From positions 1 through 64,000 of the forward strand of contig DAVZID010000003.1 of the NCBI GenBank assembly GCA_052273485.1: a stretch of DNA of 64,000 nucleotides, written 5' to 3'. Both the position numbers and the translations under genes were made by a program. Under the pieces are notes generated by a model. That model was not told the DNA's origin and made no database searches. It saw only the letters and a list, made by a program, of their open reading frames with translations. Numbering within the stretch: position 1 is the first letter of the stretch; each line of letters opens with the position of its first letter. Source of the DNA: Anthropogastromicrobium sp052273485. Its GTDB lineage: Bacteria > Bacillota > Clostridia > Lachnospirales > Lachnospiraceae. Shown in pieces: positions 8,333 through 16,334 of this stretch.

Positions 8333-9400
8333 TCAATCCTGATCCTCATCATTTGCAAGAGCCTTCATGCTCAGGCTGATCTTCTTAGCATCTACGTTCA
8401 GGTCAACAACCTTAGCGGTGATTTCCTGGCCGATGGACAGAACATCCTGTGGCTTCTCTACGCGCTCTTTGGAGATCTGGGATACGTGAAGCAGTGCATC
8501 AACACCAGACTCTAACTCTACGAATGCACCAAAATCGGTCATACGTGCTACCTTACCAGTAACAACGGTACCTACTGCAAACTTCTCCTCAGCATCCTTC
8601 CACGGATTTGCCTCTGGGAACTTCATGCTCAGTGCGATACGATTTCCGTCGATTGCCTTTACAAGAACCTTAACGGTGTCTCCGCTCTTGAATACCTTCT
8701 TCGGGTTCTCAATGCGGCCCCAGCTCATCTCAGAAATATGAAGCAGACCATCTGCTCCGCCTAAATCTACGAATGCACCGAAATCAGTAACATTCTTTAC
8801 AGTACCCTCAACAACCTGACCAACCTCAAGCTTTGCGAAGAGCTCTTCCTGCATCTTCTTCTTCTTCTCAACGATCAGTTCCTTGCAGTTACCGATGATT
8901 CTGTGCTTCTTCGGGTTGAACTCAGTAATGATGAACTCAACTTCCTGTCCCTTGTACTTCTCGAGATTCTTCTCGTATACATCGGATACAAGACTTGCCG
9001 GAATAAATACTCTGGTCTGATCAACAACTACGCTTAATCCACCGGTAGAGATGTCAGTAACAACTGCCTTTAATACAGTCTTGTTCTCGAATGCATCCTC
9101 AAGAACCTTGCTACCTCTCTCAGCCTGCAGCTTACGTACAGACAGCTGAACCTGACCCTCGCCATCGTTCATCTTAACTACCTTAGCCTCGATCTCATCG
9201 CCAATCTTTACAAGATCGCACAGATTTGCATTCGGGGTGCTGGTAAACTCGTTGCGGCTAATGACAGCATCTGCTTTGTATCCTATATTTAGGACAATCT
9301 CGTCTTCCTTTACTGCAATAACCTGACCGGATACAACTGCGCCCTGGCTAATTGCAACTTCTTTCTGTTCACTTAATAATTGTCCGAATTCGTCTGACAT
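8333..9400 (-). CDS. S1 RNA-binding domain protein (RpsA-like)
   Basis: About 355 residues with four S1 OB-fold repeats: roughly residues 20-90, 105-170, 190-258 and 275-345. The third and fourth show VTDFGAFVDLG and MTDFGAFVELE, the classic S1 core. It probably binds mRNA on the ribosome, as in the shortened S1 proteins of Firmicutes. The start is ATG 9400, with GGAGG 9 bp upstream inside the end of ispH; the genes overlap by 32 bp in different frames. In many Clostridia ispH and S1 are one fused gene; here they are two overlapping frames. It ends just before the shared terminator. Confidence 0.88.
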   Translation of the reverse strand: MSDEFGQLLSEQKEVAISQGAVVSGQVIAVKEDEIVLNIGYKADAVISRNEFTSTPNANLCDLVKIGDEIEAKVVKMNDGEGQVQLSVRKLQAERGSKVLEDAFENKTVLKAVVTDISTGGLSVVVDQTRVFIPASLVSDVYEKNLEKYKGQEVEFIITEFNPKKHRIIGNCKELIVEKKKKMQEELFAKLEVGQVVEGTVKNVTDFGAFVDLGGADGLLHISEMSWGRIENPKKVFKSGDTVKVLVKAIDGNRIALSMKFPEANPWKDAEEKFAVGTVVTGKVARMTDFGAFVELESGVDALLHVSQISKERVEKPQDVLSIGQEITAKVVDLNVDAKKISLSMKALANDEDQD

Positions 9401-10235
9401 GGTGTAGAACCTCCTCAATGATTATATTCGGGGTTGAAGCCCCTCCTGTAACACCCACCCTGTCTGCTGTCAAAAACCAATTAGTGTCTAGGTCCTCAGC
9501 GGTTTGTATGTAATGGGTATTATTACATTCCTTTTTGCATATTTCAAACAGCTTCTGCGTGTTGGAGCTATGACTCCCACCTATGACCAGCATGCCATCC
9601 ACTGAGGCTGCGAGGCGTGCTGCTTCCTCCTGCCGGTTTCTGGTTGCATTGCAGATAGTGTTAACGCAATTTATATTGTACTCTTTTTTTTCAAATTGGT
9701 CAACTATATTTTGAAATTTAATGTAGTGAAATGTCGTTTGTGCTGCTAGAAAGACGGGACGGGACGGATCAAGCGTAAGCAAACCTGCCTCATCAGCGTC
9801 TCGAACTACATGCGCACCGTTTGTACTCCAGCCGACAATGCCCTGAACCTCCGGGTGAACCGGATTTCCAGCAATGACAATCTGACAGCCCTGTGAAGAT
9901 TTTTCCTCAACAAGGCGATGAATCTTTTTGACAAACGGACAAGTCATATCAATGACCCGCATGCCAAGTGAGCGCATCTGCATCTCCGTGTCACGGCTGA
10001 CACCATGGGAACGGATGATGACAATGCCCTTTGGAAGTGTGGCAAGCTCCTCTAAGCTGTTGACCACCTGCACACCCTTATTTTTTAAATCATTTACCAC
10101 CTCATCGTTGTGAATGATTGGCCCGAATGTATAGATCGGTGTGTCCTTTTCTTCCTCAAGACAGCGGTAAACTTCGTTGACTGCGCGGCGCACGCCAAAG
10201 CAAAAGCCCGCGCTCTTTGCGAGAATGACTTCCAT
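9369..10235 (-). CDS. ispH: 4-hydroxy-3-methylbut-2-enyl diphosphate reductase
   Basis: Last enzyme of the MEP isoprenoid pathway, an iron-sulfur reductase making IPP and DMAPP. The three cluster cysteines are visible in SAGFCFGVRRAV, DMTCPFVKKIH and INTICN-type sequence (VNTICNATRNRQ). Other hallmarks are RSHGV, HPEVQGI, AQTTFH, GGSHSSNT and TGGASTPN. 288 residues, full length. Its ATG overlaps the cmk stop (TGATG). Operon order is flavoprotein, cmk, ispH, S1. Confidence 0.95.
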   Translation of the reverse strand: MEVILAKSAGFCFGVRRAVNEVYRCLEEEKDTPIYTFGPIIHNDEVVNDLKNKGVQVVNSLEELATLPKGIVIIRSHGVSRDTEMQMRSLGMRVIDMTCPFVKKIHRLVEEKSSQGCQIVIAGNPVHPEVQGIVGWSTNGAHVVRDADEAGLLTLDPSRPVFLAAQTTFHYIKFQNIVDQFEKKEYNINCVNTICNATRNRQEEAARLAASVDGMLVIGGSHSSNTQKLFEICKKECNNTHYIQTAEDLDTNWFLTADRVGVTGGASTPNIIIEEVLHHVRRIRTIIK

Positions 10236-10900
10236 CAGCGTGCCGCCTTTGCGAGTTCGACGACCTTCGCAGCTGCCTCTTCGATGGTCATGTTCGAGGT
10301 ATCCAGATAAACGGCGTCATCGGCCTGCTTTAATGGTGCGATGTCTCTGTGCGTATCGCGGTAATCGCGCTCTTTGATATCCTCCAATACTTTGTCATAT
10401 GGCGTATTGTCTCCTTTTGCTACGAGTTCGATGTGACGTCTTCTTGCACGCTCTTCTGGCGTAGCCGTCAGGAAAATCTTAACGTCTGCATTTGGAAGGA
10501 TGCAGGTGCCGATGTCTCTTCCATCCATGATGATGTCATTTTCCTTTGCGATCTGTCTTTGAAGCGCTAACAGATGCTCGCGCACCGCCGGTACTGCACC
10601 GACTACCGATGCCATATGGCCGATGTGCTCCTTGCGGATCTCTTCGCTGACATCTTCGCCGTTTAAATAGACGTGACGCTCTCCGTCAATGTAACGGATG
10701 GTTACCTCGGTCTCCTTTGCTGCCTCACCAATCGCCTGTGCATCGTTTTCTGGTACCTGCTTGCGGTACACATACAGACCGATTGCGCGGTACATGGCGC
10801 CTGTGTCTACATAAATATAGGAAAGCTCGCTTGCAGCAAGCTTTGCGATGGTACTTTTTCCGGCTCCTGCCGGGCCATCGATTGCAATGTTAAAGCCCAT
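10235..10900 (-). CDS. cmk: cytidylate kinase
   Basis: Phosphorylates CMP and dCMP with ATP. P-loop GPAGAGKSTIAK is at residues 8-19, DTGAMYRAIGLYV follows, and IIMDGRDIGT plus ARRRHIEL mark the NMP-binding and lid regions. 221 residues, the standard length for Cmk. It is translationally coupled to ispH by a TGATG overlap. The cmk-ispH-S1 arrangement is common in Clostridia. Confidence 0.95.
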   Translation of the reverse strand: MGFNIAIDGPAGAGKSTIAKLAASELSYIYVDTGAMYRAIGLYVYRKQVPENDAQAIGEAAKETEVTIRYIDGERHVYLNGEDVSEEIRKEHIGHMASVVGAVPAVREHLLALQRQIAKENDIIMDGRDIGTCILPNADVKIFLTATPEERARRRHIELVAKGDNTPYDKVLEDIKERDYRDTHRDIAPLKQADDAVYLDTSNMTIEEAAAKVVELAKAAR

Positions 10901-10931
10901 TTTTCTCTCCTTTTTTCCTTTAATAGCTACT

Positions 10932-10981
10932 GTTCACGGATGATGTTACGAAAAGCCATAAATATTGGCTTATCCGTGAAC
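10932..10981. repeat. inverted repeat at the end of the flavoprotein gene
   Basis: Perfect 10-bp arms GTTCACGGAT (10932-10941) and ATCCGTGAAC (10972-10981) enclose a smaller stem AAGCCA/TGGCTT. One arm is the last codons of the flavoprotein gene. It resembles the GTTCACGAG/CTCGTGAAC repeat near 53.7 kb. There is no U-tract, so it is not a clear terminator. Confidence 0.55.
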
Positions 10982-12214
10982 TGCGGCACTAATGCTGTCT
11001 CCCGCTAAACTTCCCGTAGACCACGCGAGCTGCAAATTGTAGCCGCCGGTGAGGGCGTCGATGTCGAGAAGTTCGCCTGCAAAGTACAGTCCCGGTATGA
11101 GCTTAGACTCCATGGTCTTTGGCTGTACTTCCTGCACCTTAACACCGCCTTGCGTGATGATGGCTTCATTATAACCCCTTACACTAAGAATGGTCAATGG
11201 TAGATTTTTGGTTAATGAGACAAGATGCGCGCGTTCTTCTTTTGTAATTGCATTGACTTCCTTATCTGGATCAATGCCGGAAAGAATGACGATCTGCTCG
11301 GCGAGACGTGCCGGGAAAAGACCATTTAATGCATTTTTAAACTGCTTGTTCTTTTCCTGTGCGAAATCACGAAGAAGTCTCGCATCAAGCTGCTCCGCCG
11401 TGAGCGCTGGCTTTAAATCGATGAATGCTGCAAGCGGACCTTTTTCGAGCTTTTTGACAATTTTACTGCTTGCGCTAAGCACAAGCGGACCACTGATGCC
11501 AAAATGGGTAAAAAGCATCTCGCCAAAGTCCTCATACAGCTTCTTCTTGCCATCCTTTACCGTAAAGGTGACATTCTTGAGCGCCAGTCCCTGAAGAGCA
11601 CGACACCAGTCTTCTTTTGTGTTAAACGGAACAAGTGCCGGATAGCACGGTGTTACGGTATGACCAAGTTCTTTTGCCATGCGATGTCCATCTCCAGTGG
11701 AGCCGGTGGATGCATAGGAAAGACCACCTGTTGCCATCACAACTGCATCGGCGCTCATCTTTTTTCCGTCAGAAAGTGACACGCCAACGGCGCGTCCATC
11801 CTCGGTAAGAATATGCATTACTTCCTTATTAAATAGGACTTGCACGCCAGCCTTTTTTAACAGATGGGCAAAACAGCTAATGATGTCAGAAGACTTGTCG
11901 GACTCTGGAAAAACACGCTGACCACGCTCAACTTTCAGCGGACAGCCGCCGTTTTCGATCATCTCCATCACATCGGTATTGTTGCAGTCCGAGAAGGCGC
12001 TGTACAAAAAGCGCGGATTTGTCACAATCTGGCTCATAATTGTCTCCATATCGGAGGCGTTTGTCACGTTGCAGCGGCCTTTTCCAGTGATATACAGCTT
12101 TTTGCCGAGCTTTTCATTTTTCTCAAGCAAGGTCACCTCATGGCCGTTTGCGGCTGCTTTTATGGCAGCCATCATTCCAGCGGCACCGCCGCCAATTACG
12201 ATTACTTTACTCAT
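10970..12214 (-). CDS. NAD(P)/FAD-dependent oxidoreductase, HI0933/BaiN-type flavoprotein
   Basis: FAD-binding Rossmann motif VIVIGGGAAGMMAA begins at residue 4. Then come KLGKKLYITGKGRCNVTN, VVMATGGLSYASTGSTGDG and the C-terminal PGLYFAGELLDIDALTGGYNLQLAWSTG, all hallmarks of the HI0933 family. About 414 residues, full length. Some relatives (BaiN) reduce bile-acid intermediates, but most are of unknown substrate. I use ATG 12214 rather than the upstream in-frame start at 12295, because the FAD motif begins right after it and the earlier frame runs through a terminator hairpin. First gene of the cmk-ispH-S1 group. Confidence 0.85.
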   Translation of the reverse strand: MSKVIVIGGGAAGMMAAIKAAANGHEVTLLEKNEKLGKKLYITGKGRCNVTNASDMETIMSQIVTNPRFLYSAFSDCNNTDVMEMIENGGCPLKVERGQRVFPESDKSSDIISCFAHLLKKAGVQVLFNKEVMHILTEDGRAVGVSLSDGKKMSADAVVMATGGLSYASTGSTGDGHRMAKELGHTVTPCYPALVPFNTKEDWCRALQGLALKNVTFTVKDGKKKLYEDFGEMLFTHFGISGPLVLSASSKIVKKLEKGPLAAFIDLKPALTAEQLDARLLRDFAQEKNKQFKNALNGLFPARLAEQIVILSGIDPDKEVNAITKEERAHLVSLTKNLPLTILSVRGYNEAIITQGGVKVQEVQPKTMESKLIPGLYFAGELLDIDALTGGYNLQLAWSTGSLAGDSISAAVHG

Positions 12215-12250
12215 AAAAAACTTATACAATCCTTTTTTTCTTTTTACAAA

Positions 12251-12277
12251 AGGGACCCTTGCATGACAAGAGTCCCT
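12251..12277 (-). terminator. terminator-like hairpin after the decarboxylase operon
   Basis: AGGGAC (12251-12256) pairs with GTCCCT (12272-12277), and CTTG (12258-12261) with CAAG (12267-12270). On the minus strand it is followed by TTTTG, a weak U-tract, so some read-through into the flavoprotein gene is possible. Confidence 0.6.
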
Positions 12278-12354
12278 CTTCTTATAACAATTCAAAACCT
12301 CTCAGGATTGTGTCCTGTAAATGCATTCTGAATCGTTACAAATTTTTCATCTAA

Positions 12355-13782
12355 TTAAACCGGATATGCCTTGTTCTTGGTATCAGCAGCAGTTGGATCT
12401 ACCTTTGTCTGCTGTGCTTCACGATACTTGAAGAAATCGGTAGCAACCTGTGGGAACAGTGCGTAGGTCAGTACGTCCTCGTCCTGCTGGATATACTGAG
12501 CAGCCTCCTTGCGGAAGTTGTCTAACTGTGGCTTGATCAGATCTGCCGGACGGCAAGTGATCGGCTTCTCGTCTCCGATTGCCTTCTTCTGAACTTCCTT
12601 GTTAAACGGCTTAACGGTCTGTCCAAACTCACCTCTTAAGATCTTCTTGGACTCCTTAGTCATCATCTTGTATCTCTCACCCTGAAGGACATTAAGAACA
12701 GCCTGAGTACCAACGATCTGAGAAGACGGAGTAACAAGCGGCGGCTCACCGAAGTCCTTACGAACTCTCGGAACTTCCTCAAGTACCTGATAGTACTTGT
12801 CCTCTGCTCCTGCTTCCTTTAACTGGCTTACCAGGTTGGACAGCATACCGCCCGGTACCTGATACATCAAAGTCTTGATGTTTACGCCCATAACCTTCGG
12901 GTTGATACGGCCAGACTTTAATGCTTCCTCCTGAATCGGACGGAAGTAGTCAGCGATCTCACCGAGCAGCTTCATATCCAGACCGGTATCGTATGGAGTT
13001 CCCTTGAAGGTCTCTACCATAACCTCGGTAGCCGGCTGGCTGGTACCCATAGCCAGAGGGCTCATTGCGGTATCGATGACATCTGCACCGGCCTCAACTG
13101 CCTTCATATAAGTCATGGATGCAACACCAGAAGTATAGTGAGTATGGATCTGAATTGGCAGCTTGGTTGCGCTCTTTAAAGCGGTAACAAGCTCAGTTGC
13201 CTTGTACGGAACAAGAAGACCTGCCATATCCTTGATACAGATAGAATCTGCACCCATGGACTCGATCTCCTTTGCAATCTTCTTCCAGTAATCCAGTGTA
13301 TAGGCATCGCCTAAGGTGTAGCACAGTGCGATCTGTGCCTCAGCGTTCGGGTTTTCCTTCTTGATTGCCTTGGTTGCATTTACTGCTGTCTTTAAGTTAC
13401 GCAGATCGTTGAAGCAGTCGAAGATACGGATGATATCCATACCGTTTGCAACGGACTTCTGTACGAAGTACTCAACTACGTCATCTGCATAGTGATTGTA
13501 GCCTAAGATGTTCTGTCCACGGAACAGCATCTGCAGCTTTGTGTGCTTAAAACCTGCTCTTAACTTACGCAGTCTCTCCCACGGATCTTCCTTCAGGAAA
13601 CGAAGGCATGCATCAAAAGTAGCACCACCCCAGCACTCTACGGAGTGATATCCTACCTGATCCATCTTATCAACGATTGGAAGCATCTGCTCTGTGGTCA
13701 TTCTGGTTGCCATCAGAGACTGATGTGCATCTCTTAAGACCGTCTCTGTAATCCCAACTGGCTTTTTTACTTGCTCTGCCAT
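12355..13782 (-). CDS. oxaloacetate decarboxylase alpha / pyruvate carboxylase subunit B-type carboxyltransferase
   Basis: Transfers a carboxyl group between oxaloacetate (or pyruvate) and carboxybiotin. The N-terminal TIM-barrel carries TETVLRDAHQSLMATRM, ECWGGATFD, the RGQN segment and QIHTHYTSG with metal-binding histidines; the catalytic Lys lies in CIKDMAGLL. About 475 residues, so it has the barrel and the conserved C-terminal domain but no fused biotin domain; biotin is on the separate protein at 15099-15464. ATG 13782 has TTGGAGGTAATATA upstream. Last gene of the sodium-pumping decarboxylase operon. Confidence 0.9.
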   Translation of the reverse strand: MAEQVKKPVGITETVLRDAHQSLMATRMTTEQMLPIVDKMDQVGYHSVECWGGATFDACLRFLKEDPWERLRKLRAGFKHTKLQMLFRGQNILGYNHYADDVVEYFVQKSVANGMDIIRIFDCFNDLRNLKTAVNATKAIKKENPNAEAQIALCYTLGDAYTLDYWKKIAKEIESMGADSICIKDMAGLLVPYKATELVTALKSATKLPIQIHTHYTSGVASMTYMKAVEAGADVIDTAMSPLAMGTSQPATEVMVETFKGTPYDTGLDMKLLGEIADYFRPIQEEALKSGRINPKVMGVNIKTLMYQVPGGMLSNLVSQLKEAGAEDKYYQVLEEVPRVRKDFGEPPLVTPSSQIVGTQAVLNVLQGERYKMMTKESKKILRGEFGQTVKPFNKEVQKKAIGDEKPITCRPADLIKPQLDNFRKEAAQYIQQDEDVLTYALFPQVATDFFKYREAQQTKVDPTAADTKNKAYPV

Positions 13783-13823
13783 TATATTACCTCCAAATTT
13801 TATCAATATAAAACGTGTTTCAG

Positions 13824-13836
13824 CCTGTTATGCAGG
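13824..13836. repeat. small hairpin before the OadA-type gene
   Basis: CCTG-TTATG-CAGG, close in sequence to the two hairpins at 15059-15091 in the same operon. Confidence 0.4.
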
Positions 13837-13886
13837 ATCCTTCTGCAAGCATGAGATCTCTGCACAACAGTCTGACAAATGAAATT

Positions 13887-15035
13887 TTATACACCAAAGA
13901 TCGCCATAAACGTACCTGCCGCAACGGCCGTACCGATAACACCGGCTACGTTTGGTCCCATTGCATGCATCAAAAGGAAGTTTGACGGATCTGCCTCCGC
14001 ACCAACCTTCTGGGATACACGGGCTGCCATCGGCACGGCCGATACACCTGCGGAACCAATAAGCGGATTGATCTTGCCCTTTGTAATCTTACACAGAAGC
14101 TTTCCAAGAAGGACACCACCTGCAGTACCGAACGCGAATGCGATCATACCAAGTGCAACGATCTTTAAGGTATCAAACTTTAAGAATGCCTCTGCACTGG
14201 TGGATGCACCTACAGAAGTACCAAGAAGGATAACAACGATATACATAAGTGCGTTGGAAGCTGTCTCAGTAAGCTGCTTAACAACACCACTCTCACGGAA
14301 CAGATTACCAAGCATCAGCATACCAATCAGTGGTGCGGTACTTGGAAGGATCAATACTACAACGATGGTTACGACGATTGGGAACAGGATACGCTCCAGC
14401 TTGGATACCGGACGAAGCTGCTCCATCTTAATCTTTCTTTCCTCTTCTGTGGTCAGAGCCTTCATGATCGGCGGCTGAATGATCGGAACGAGGGACATAT
14501 AGGAATATGCTGCAACGGCGATCGGTCCCATGTACTGGGTCTGTCCTAACTTACCGCAAAGGAAGATGGAAGTCGGGCCGTCAGCACCGCCAATGATAGA
14601 GATTGCTGCAGCTGCCTTATCAGAGAATCCCATCAGGATTGCCATAAAGTAAGCAAGGTAAATACCAAGCTGTGCAGCAGCTCCCATTAAGAAGCTGATT
14701 GGGTTTGCGATCAGCGGACCGAAGTCAGTCATCGCACCAACACCCATGAAGATCAGAGACGGCAGAATACTCCACTCGTCCAGAATATAGAAATAATGCA
14801 GTAATCCTCCAACACCGTTTGAAGTGTCTTCCGGGTTTGCCATGATTTCTGGATACATGTTAACAAGCAGCATACCGAATGCAATCGGCACAAGCAGTAA
14901 CGGCTCGTATCCCTTCTTGATTGCCAGATATAAGAATACCAGTGCAACAAGGATCATTAACAGGTTGCCCCATGACAGATTGAAGAACGCGGTCTGGTGG
15001 ATTAGATTGCCTAATGTTTCAGTTACATAACTCAT
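13887..15035 (-). CDS. sodium ion-translocating decarboxylase, beta subunit
   Basis: Integral membrane subunit (382 residues, about nine to eleven hydrophobic segments) that decarboxylates carboxybiotin and pumps sodium out. The family fingerprint is seen in SIIGGADGPTSIFL (with the functionally important Asp), GVGAMTDFGPL and LLGTSVGASTSAEAFL. OadB, GcdB and MmdB are so similar that the partner substrate must be inferred from the other subunits. It lies 63 bp downstream of the biotin carrier gene. Confidence 0.93.
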   Translation of the reverse strand: MSYVTETLGNLIHQTAFFNLSWGNLLMILVALVFLYLAIKKGYEPLLLVPIAFGMLLVNMYPEIMANPEDTSNGVGGLLHYFYILDEWSILPSLIFMGVGAMTDFGPLIANPISFLMGAAAQLGIYLAYFMAILMGFSDKAAAAISIIGGADGPTSIFLCGKLGQTQYMGPIAVAAYSYMSLVPIIQPPIMKALTTEEERKIKMEQLRPVSKLERILFPIVVTIVVVLILPSTAPLIGMLMLGNLFRESGVVKQLTETASNALMYIVVILLGTSVGASTSAEAFLKFDTLKIVALGMIAFAFGTAGGVLLGKLLCKITKGKINPLIGSAGVSAVPMAARVSQKVGAEADPSNFLLMHAMGPNVAGVIGTAVAAGTFMAIFGV

Positions 15036-15058
15036 TGTCTAATACCTCCCGTATATTT

Positions 15059-15091
15059 CCTGCCTATGCAGGATTCACCTACCTATGTAGG
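15059..15091. repeat. two tandem hairpins between biotin carrier and OadB genes
   Basis: CCTGC-CTAT-GCAGG (15059-15072) and CCTAC-CTAT-GTAGG (15078-15091). The loops are identical and the stems differ by compensating changes. They may stabilise or process the operon mRNA. Confidence 0.5.
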
Positions 15092-15098
15092 AGCTTCA

Positions 15099-15464
15099 TT
15101 AGTTCATTGTAGCAAGTACGGCGCCAGACTCAACGGACTGTCCTACTGTTACATTGATAGAAGCTACGGTTCCGTCCTGAGGTGCTACGATATCATTCTC
15201 CATCTTCATAGCCTCAAGAACAACGATAACCTGACCCTTCTTTACAGCGTCGCCAGCGTTTGCCTTTACACCAAGGATCTTACCTGGCATTGGAGCACTG
15301 ATCTTTACAGATCCCTGTGCGCCAGCCGGTGCTGCTGCCTTTGGAGCAGCCTTCGGAGCTGCCTTTGGTGCTGCCTTTGGTGCTGCAGCTGCTGCGGATC
15401 CGGTTCCTTCTTCAACAGTTACTTCATATACATTGCCATTTACAGTAATGGTATAATTTTTCAT
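15099..15464 (-). CDS. biotin carboxyl carrier protein of the decarboxylase
   Basis: 121 residues in three parts: an N-terminal 25-residue MKNYTITVNGNVYEVTVEEG segment, a flexible Ala/Pro/Lys linker of repeated AAPK units (about residues 25-47), and a biotinyl domain with the EAMKMEN motif, whose Lys carries biotin. It shuttles the carboxyl group between the two carboxyltransferases and the membrane beta subunit. This is the OadC/GcdC/MmdC architecture. Confidence 0.92.
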   Translation of the reverse strand: MKNYTITVNGNVYEVTVEEGTGSAAAAAPKAAPKAAPKAAPKAAAPAGAQGSVKISAPMPGKILGVKANAGDAVKKGQVIVVLEAMKMENDIVAPQDGTVASINVTVGQSVESGAVLATMN

Positions 15465-15496
15465 CTTAATCTCCTTCTGCCGCTTTGCGGCTGCTT

Positions 15497-16255
15497 TTAT
15501 GCTCTTTTCCAGTTGTTTGTCTTGCCAACTCTCTTAATAGAACGAACTACCAGACCATTCGGATCGGTACCTTCGCTTGCTGCGATTGCTGCTGCAATAA
15601 CAGCTACAAGCTCAAGATCGTCCTCTTCTTCTACTGTTTCTTCTACTACTGGTGCAGGTGCCGGTGCAGGAGCAGGCTCTGAAGCCTTCTTCTTTGCTGC
15701 TGCTCTTTCCTCTGCCTCATGAACAAACTTGAAGCAGTAGATGATCAAGCTGATGAAGATCAGCATAACGAATACGACTGCCAGACCCATAACGGTATTT
15801 AAGGCTGCCTTTGACATCTTCTCACCCAGTGTATAAACACCGTTGAATGCAACAGAACTTAAATTTCCCTTCTTATCAAAGGTAACAGTGACAACTGCAT
15901 CACGCTTGTCAAATGTTCCATCTACATTGACAACATAAAGCTTGTTCTGGTTTTCGTAGCTGACATCAGCAGAATCCTCTTTGATCTCGCTAACTGCGCC
16001 GAGTTCTTCCTTTGCATCTTCCCACGCTGAAAAACCAGCCTCAAATGCAGCGGCCTCATCCTCGTCATTTGCCTCAGCCTTTAACTCGTCAAGTGTTTTC
16101 TGCTCATTTACAAGTGTATCAATGAGTGCAACTGCCTCTGTCTTGTAGACAGCCATGTCCTCACTTGCTGTATCAGAAGCACTGGATGAGGAGCAGGCAG
16201 TCAGCCCAAACGCACACAGCAGCACACTTAATAATACTGCTAACTTTCTTTTCAT
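15497..16255 (-). CDS. OadG-family subunit fused to an N-terminal lipoprotein domain
   Basis: Residues 1-20 are a lipoprotein signal (LLCAFGLTAC, lipobox Cys at about 21). Residues about 30-150 look like an extracytoplasmic domain, with DAVVTVTFDKKGNLSSVAFNG. One transmembrane helix follows (about 156-178, VMGLAVVFVMLIFISLIIY), then a Pro/Ala-rich acidic linker and the typical OadG-type C-terminus AVIAAAIAASEG...RSIKRV...NNW. OadG/MmdD/GcdD proteins anchor and assemble the complex and are usually only about 80-120 residues, so the extracellular lipoprotein part is extra. Located between the 12S-type carboxyltransferase and biotin carrier genes. Confidence 0.8.
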   Translation of the reverse strand: MKRKLAVLLSVLLCAFGLTACSSSSASDTASEDMAVYKTEAVALIDTLVNEQKTLDELKAEANDEDEAAAFEAGFSAWEDAKEELGAVSEIKEDSADVSYENQNKLYVVNVDGTFDKRDAVVTVTFDKKGNLSSVAFNGVYTLGEKMSKAALNTVMGLAVVFVMLIFISLIIYCFKFVHEAEERAAAKKKASEPAPAPAPAPVVEETVEEEDDLELVAVIAAAIAASEGTDPNGLVVRSIKRVGKTNNWKRA

Positions 16256-16334
16256 ATCTACCTCTCATTCCACCCCGTACACACATAGGGGATCATTAAT
16301 CCGCGATGTGTTCACACGGTACTGTGTTTCTGGA

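Noticed and set aside
12214..12295. longer N-terminus for the BaiN-type flavoprotein
   Set aside because: The extension reads through the terminator hairpin at 12251-12277 and adds non-family sequence before the FAD motif.
13879..14478. 199-codon plus-strand frame opposite the OadB gene
   Set aside because: Antisense shadow of a conserved membrane protein, with no ribosome-binding site.
15066..15722. 218-codon plus-strand frame rich in Ser, Cys and Leu
   Set aside because: Antisense shadow of the biotin-carrier linker and OadG tail, caused by repetitive Ala/Pro codons.
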